DNA of 7,603 nucleotides from JARDZI01 sp041639705. Lineage in GTDB: Bacteria; Bacillota; Clostridia; Clostridiales; Caloramatoraceae. Below, piece after piece: positions 5,405 through 7,603 of this stretch. The translations under genes and the position numbers were made by a program. The stretch's first letter is position 1. Every line of letters starts with the position of its first letter. Where the stretch lies: assembly GCA_041639705.1 (NCBI GenBank), contig JBEQBT010000163.1:1-7603 (forward strand), read 5' to 3'. The notes beneath the pieces were generated by a model. It did no database searches and was not told the origin of the DNA. It was given only the letters and a program-made list of their open reading frames with translations.

Positions 5405-6565
5405 ATGTTTCAAAACTGGAGACCATATTTTGCAGAGATAAACCTTGATAATTTTCGATATAATTTTAGAGAGGTTAAAAGATTAGCTGAGGGTAAAAAA
5501 ACAATTGGAGTTATAAAAGCAGACGCATATGGACATGGCGCTGTAGAACTTGCTGCAATACTTGCAGAAGAAAATGTAGACTATTTTGCTGTTGCAGTTA
5601 TAACTGAGGCTCTTGAGCTAAGAAAAAATGGATATAAACAGCCGATTTTAATACTTGGATATACCCCTCCATACTGTGCAAAGGAAATTGTAGAGAATGA
5701 TATTACACAGACTGTATTTAATTATGAGCTTGCTGAGGCTATTTCCAATGAAGCAGTAAAATTAAATAAGAAAGCAAAAATACATATTAAGCTAGATACA
5801 GGGATGGGGAGAATTGGATTCTTACCTGATGATATTGCAGTTAGTGAGATTAAAAGAATCTCAAAGCTTAAAAATCTTTACATAGAGGGTATATTTACTC
5901 ATTTTGCAACTGCAGACGAAGAAAAAAAAGAATTTTCTTTGCTTCAACTGGAAAAGTACAATAGAACTATTAAAAATTTATCAAAAGAAGGAATAGATTT
6001 TGAGATAAAGCATATGGCCAATAGTGCTGCAATCATTGACATTCCTGCAGCCTATTTTGATGCAGTAAGACCTGGAATAATGCTTTATGGATATTTTCCA
6101 TCTGATGAAGTACTCATTGATAAATTAACCTTAAAACCTGTAATGGAATTAAAGGCTAATATTGTGAATATTAAAGAAGTATCAAAGGGTACACCCATTA
6201 GCTATGGAAGAAAGTTCAATACAAATAGAGTAAGTAAAATTGCTACACTTCCATTTGGTTATGCTGATGGATATACAAGGCTTCTATATGGAAAGACATT
6301 TGTAATCTTAAATGGGAAAACAGCACCAGTAGTAGGCAGAATTTGCATGGATCAATGCATGATTGATATTACTGAATGTGGTGATGTAAAGGTTGGAGAT
6401 GAGGTCATAGTAATGGGAGAAAGAAATGGAATATCTAACAATGCAGATGATATTGCAAAAAGACTTGGAACAATAAGCTATGAGGTACTATGTATGGTGT
6501 CAAAAAGAGTTCCTAGAATTTATTTGGAAAATGGTAACATAATAAAGGTTAAAAACTATATATAA
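5405..6565 (+). CDS. alr: Alanine racemase
   Basis: A PLP enzyme that interconverts L- and D-alanine in the cytosol and so supplies D-Ala for peptidoglycan; in spore formers it also limits L-alanine-triggered germination. At 386 residues it has full family length. The N-terminal TIM-barrel shows AEINLDNFRYN, the PLP lysine in VIKADAYGHGA (K38), KLDTGMGRIGF, GIFTHFATAD, HMANSAAI and VRPGIMLYGY. The C-terminal beta domain has the second catalytic base in PISYGRKF (Y267), LPFGYADGY, GRICMDQCMID and SYEVLCMVSKRVPR. AGGAGG (5391-5396) is 8 bases before the ATG; an ATG at 5400 is in another frame. It lies 52 bp after the GerS-like gene with no terminator between, so the two are probably co-transcribed. 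No classic terminator was found after it. Confidence 0.97.
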   Translation: MFQNWRPYFAEINLDNFRYNFREVKRLAEGKKTIGVIKADAYGHGAVELAAILAEENVDYFAVAVITEALELRKNGYKQPILILGYTPPYCAKEIVENDITQTVFNYELAEAISNEAVKLNKKAKIHIKLDTGMGRIGFLPDDIAVSEIKRISKLKNLYIEGIFTHFATADEEKKEFSLLQLEKYNRTIKNLSKEGIDFEIKHMANSAAIIDIPAAYFDAVRPGIMLYGYFPSDEVLIDKLTLKPVMELKANIVNIKEVSKGTPISYGRKFNTNRVSKIATLPFGYADGYTRLLYGKTFVILNGKTAPVVGRICMDQCMIDITECGDVKVGDEVIVMGERNGISNNADDIAKRLGTISYEVLCMVSKRVPRIYLENGNIIKVKNYI

Positions 6566-6675
6566 GTAGGTTTTAAAAAAAATAATAAAATAGTTGTTAA
6601 AGGTTGATTTAAACATATTATTGTGAATAATGGAAATAATGATTATTAAGGGAATAAAAACAAATTATGAGTTCC

Positions 6676-6705
6676 TTTACACTTTGATTGTACATATTGT
6701 ATAAT
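6676..6705 (+). promoter_or_regulatory. Sigma-A promoter for ndoAI-ndoA
   Basis: TTTACA (6676-6681), an 18-bp spacer and TATAAT (6700-6705) lie in the 175-bp gap after alr. Transcription would start near 6712, about 30 bases before the ndoAI ATG. The toxin-antitoxin pair can thus be transcribed independently of alr. A TACAT pentamer falls at 6713-6717, right at the predicted 5' end. Confidence 0.65.
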
Positions 6706-6740
6706 AAAAATATACATAGGTGAATTTAGGGGGTAAAAAC

Positions 6741-7064
6741 ATGGCTGTGAATAAAAAAATTGTTGTAAGCCTCCCAGAGACTTTACTAGAAGAATTCGAT
6801 GAGCTTGTAGAATGCAAGGCGAATAAAAATAGAAGCAAATTTATCCGGGAAGCCGTAATTCTGTACATTAAGGAGCGAAAGAGAAAAGCTATGAGAGAAC
6901 TTATGAAAAAGGGTTATGAGGAAATGGGTGCATTAAATTCAGAATTGGCAGAATGTGGTATTTGCAATGATTGTATAGAGCTTGCCAAATATGAAGCAGG
7001 ATTAGCGGAGAGTGATAGTGTAGATGGCACAGGTGGTGAAAAGAGGAGATATATATTATGCTGA
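6741..7064 (+). CDS. ndoAI: Antitoxin NdoAI/MazE-type, ribbon-helix-helix
   Basis: This protein should bind and neutralise the mRNA interferase encoded next, and probably represses the shared promoter through its DNA-binding domain. The N-terminal ~50 residues form a ribbon-helix-helix (CopG-like) domain: KKIVVSLPETLLEEFDELV, then NRSKFIREAVILYIKERKR. Then follows RELMKKGYEEMGALNSELAE, the family's toxin-binding region. At 107 residues it is somewhat longer than B. subtilis EndoAI (93 by memory). Two features are odd: a C-x2-C-x2-C cluster at C72, C75, C78, and a final ~15-residue tail read from DNA that also encodes the start of the toxin (41-bp overlap). Start: AGGGGG (6728-6733) is 7 bases before ATG 6741; a GTG at 6720 in the same frame would put that site inside the gene. 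Confidence 0.9.
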   Translation: MAVNKKIVVSLPETLLEEFDELVECKANKNRSKFIREAVILYIKERKRKAMRELMKKGYEEMGALNSELAECGICNDCIELAKYEAGLAESDSVDGTGGEKRRYILC

Positions 7065-7380
7065 TTTAAGCCCTGTAATTGGCTCGGAACAGGGAGGTAT
7101 TAGACCCGTATTGATTATACAAAATGACATTGGAAATAAATACAGCCCTACAGTTATAATAGCAGCAATAACTTCACAGATTAATAAAGCCAAACTTCCT
7201 ACCCATGTTGAAATAAGTTATACAGAATATGGTTTAAACAAGGATTCAGTTATACTATTAGAGCAAATTAGAACAATAGATAAAAGACGACTTAAGGATA
7301 AAATAGGACATATAAATAATGATCTCATGCATAAGGTTAATGATGCTATAATGATAAGCTTAGGACTTGTGGAATTATAA
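7024..7380 (+). CDS. ndoA: mRNA interferase toxin NdoA/EndoA (MazF family)
   Basis: A ribosome-independent endoribonuclease that cuts single-stranded mRNA; the B. subtilis and C. difficile homologues cut at UACAU. The 118-residue protein matches the family over its full length: VKRGDIYYADLSPVIGSEQGG, IRPVLIIQND, AAITSQ, KAKLPTHVEI, KDSVILLEQIRTIDKRRL and a C-terminal helix. R27 and T50 correspond to the catalytic Arg25 and Thr48 of EndoA, so it should be active. The ATG at 7024 overlaps the antitoxin gene by 41 bp, implying translational coupling. GGAGAG (7007-7012) is 11 bases upstream. GTG at 7033 would give a start nearer the canonical M-I-V-K-R-G-D, so either start is possible. It ends 29 bases before a terminator. 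Confidence 0.95.
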   Translation: MAQVVKRGDIYYADLSPVIGSEQGGIRPVLIIQNDIGNKYSPTVIIAAITSQINKAKLPTHVEISYTEYGLNKDSVILLEQIRTIDKRRLKDKIGHINNDLMHKVNDAIMISLGLVEL

Positions 7381-7409
7381 GAAGTGATAAATTGTATGTT
7401 TACAATAAA

Positions 7410-7432
7410 GGCCGGCATATGCTGGTTTTTTT
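7410..7432 (+). terminator. Rho-independent terminator after ndoA
   Basis: CCGGC (7412-7416) pairs with GCTGG (7421-7425), including a G-U pair, with an ATAT loop, followed directly by seven T residues (7426-7432). It closes the ndoAI-ndoA unit. Confidence 0.75.
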
Positions 7433-7476
7433 GTATGTTATACATGCCATGGTGGGGGCTAATGCTGCAGTGTGGA

Positions 7477-7505
7477 TTGTAATTTATTATTTTAACATTT
7501 ATAAT
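7477..7505 (+). promoter_or_regulatory. Sigma-A promoter for the gene starting at 7553
   Basis: TTGTAA (7477-7482), a 17-bp spacer and a perfect TATAAT (7500-7505). Transcription would begin near 7512, about 40 bases before the downstream ATG. It lies after the ndoA terminator, so the next gene starts a new unit. Confidence 0.6.
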
Positions 7506-7552
7506 ATAAAATAAAATGCATTAATTAAAAAAACTAAACAAGGAGGAAAATT

Positions 7553-7603
7553 ATGGAAAGAGATATTATAAAACTTAGGGAAACAGCAAGAACACTAAGA
7601 CAA
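7553..7603 (+). CDS. Start of an unidentified gene (3' truncated by window edge)
   Basis: Only 17 codons are visible: M-E-R-D-I-I-K-L-R-E-T-A-R-T-L-R-Q. AGGAGG (7541-7546) lies 6 bases before the ATG, and a good promoter is upstream, so the start is well supported. The amphipathic opening helix (KLRETARTLRQ) is reminiscent of the N-terminus of split transketolase N-terminal subunits in clostridia, but 17 residues are too few to name it and that is only a hint. Confidence 0.7.
   Translation, partial: MERDIIKLRETARTLRQ

Noticed and set aside
7041..7069. AGAGGAG followed by an ATG at 7058 as an alternative gene start
   Set aside because: That ATG opens a three-codon frame (M-L-I-stop) inside ndoA; the purine run encodes K-R-G of the toxin.
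7434..7481. Tiny ORF after the ndoA terminator (M-L-Y-M-P-W-W...)
   Set aside because: It starts directly after the terminator T-run, has no ribosome site and lies upstream of the next promoter, so it is unlikely to be transcribed.

Overview
The window looks like chromosomal DNA of a low-GC, endospore-forming Firmicute, most likely a Clostridium or close relative. This rests on the strong A+T bias, the purine-rich AGGAGG-type ribosome sites, several TTG/GTG starts, and a block acpS - gerS/ydcC-type lipoprotein - alr - ndoAI (mazE) - ndoA (mazF). From memory, the same order occurs in Bacillus subtilis (acpS-ydcC-alrA-ndoAI-ndoA), and gerS-alr2-mazEF occurs in Clostridioides difficile.

Layout. 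Bases 1-480 are the 3' part of an MFS transporter gene. A decayed PHP-domain phosphoesterase remnant (482-637) and a terminator (659-696) follow. The first copy of a 116-bp triple-hairpin repeat lies at 748-863. A large thioredoxin-fold DUF255/YyaL-type protein (1001-3034) comes next and ends at a strong terminator. A roughly 200-bp non-coding stretch with nested inverted repeats then leads to a small DUF6514-like protein (3398-3769), followed at once by repeat copy 2 (3778-3893). Next is a compact unit that the longer genes hide: an ECF-sigma-type promoter (TGAAAC-N16-CGTC), a short leader, a 30-residue one-helix membrane peptide with a TTG start (4029-4121), and a terminator that overlaps its stop codon. 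Then come acpS, repeat copy 3 (which supplies the acpS stop codon), the GerS-like lipoprotein, alr, the ndoAI-ndoA toxin-antitoxin pair with its own promoter, a terminator, a sigma-A-type promoter, and the first 17 codons of another gene.

How the genes fit together. AcpS activates acyl carrier protein for lipid synthesis. Alr makes D-alanine for peptidoglycan. The GerS-type lipoprotein is tied to spore cortex modification. NdoAI/NdoA are an antitoxin and mRNA interferase. The block is therefore envelope and sporulation housekeeping with a toxin-antitoxin pair at its end. The ECF-promoter peptide beside it would fit an envelope-stress role, but that is inference.

The least ordinary features are (a) the ECF-type promoter/micro-peptide unit, with a perfect 12-bp inverted repeat bracketing its ribosome site and coding region, and (b) the three nearly identical 116-bp repeats. 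Read on the minus strand, these resemble a minimal IS200/IS605-type non-autonomous element with an omega-RNA-like right end. No transposase, CRISPR array, rRNA or tRNA gene was seen.
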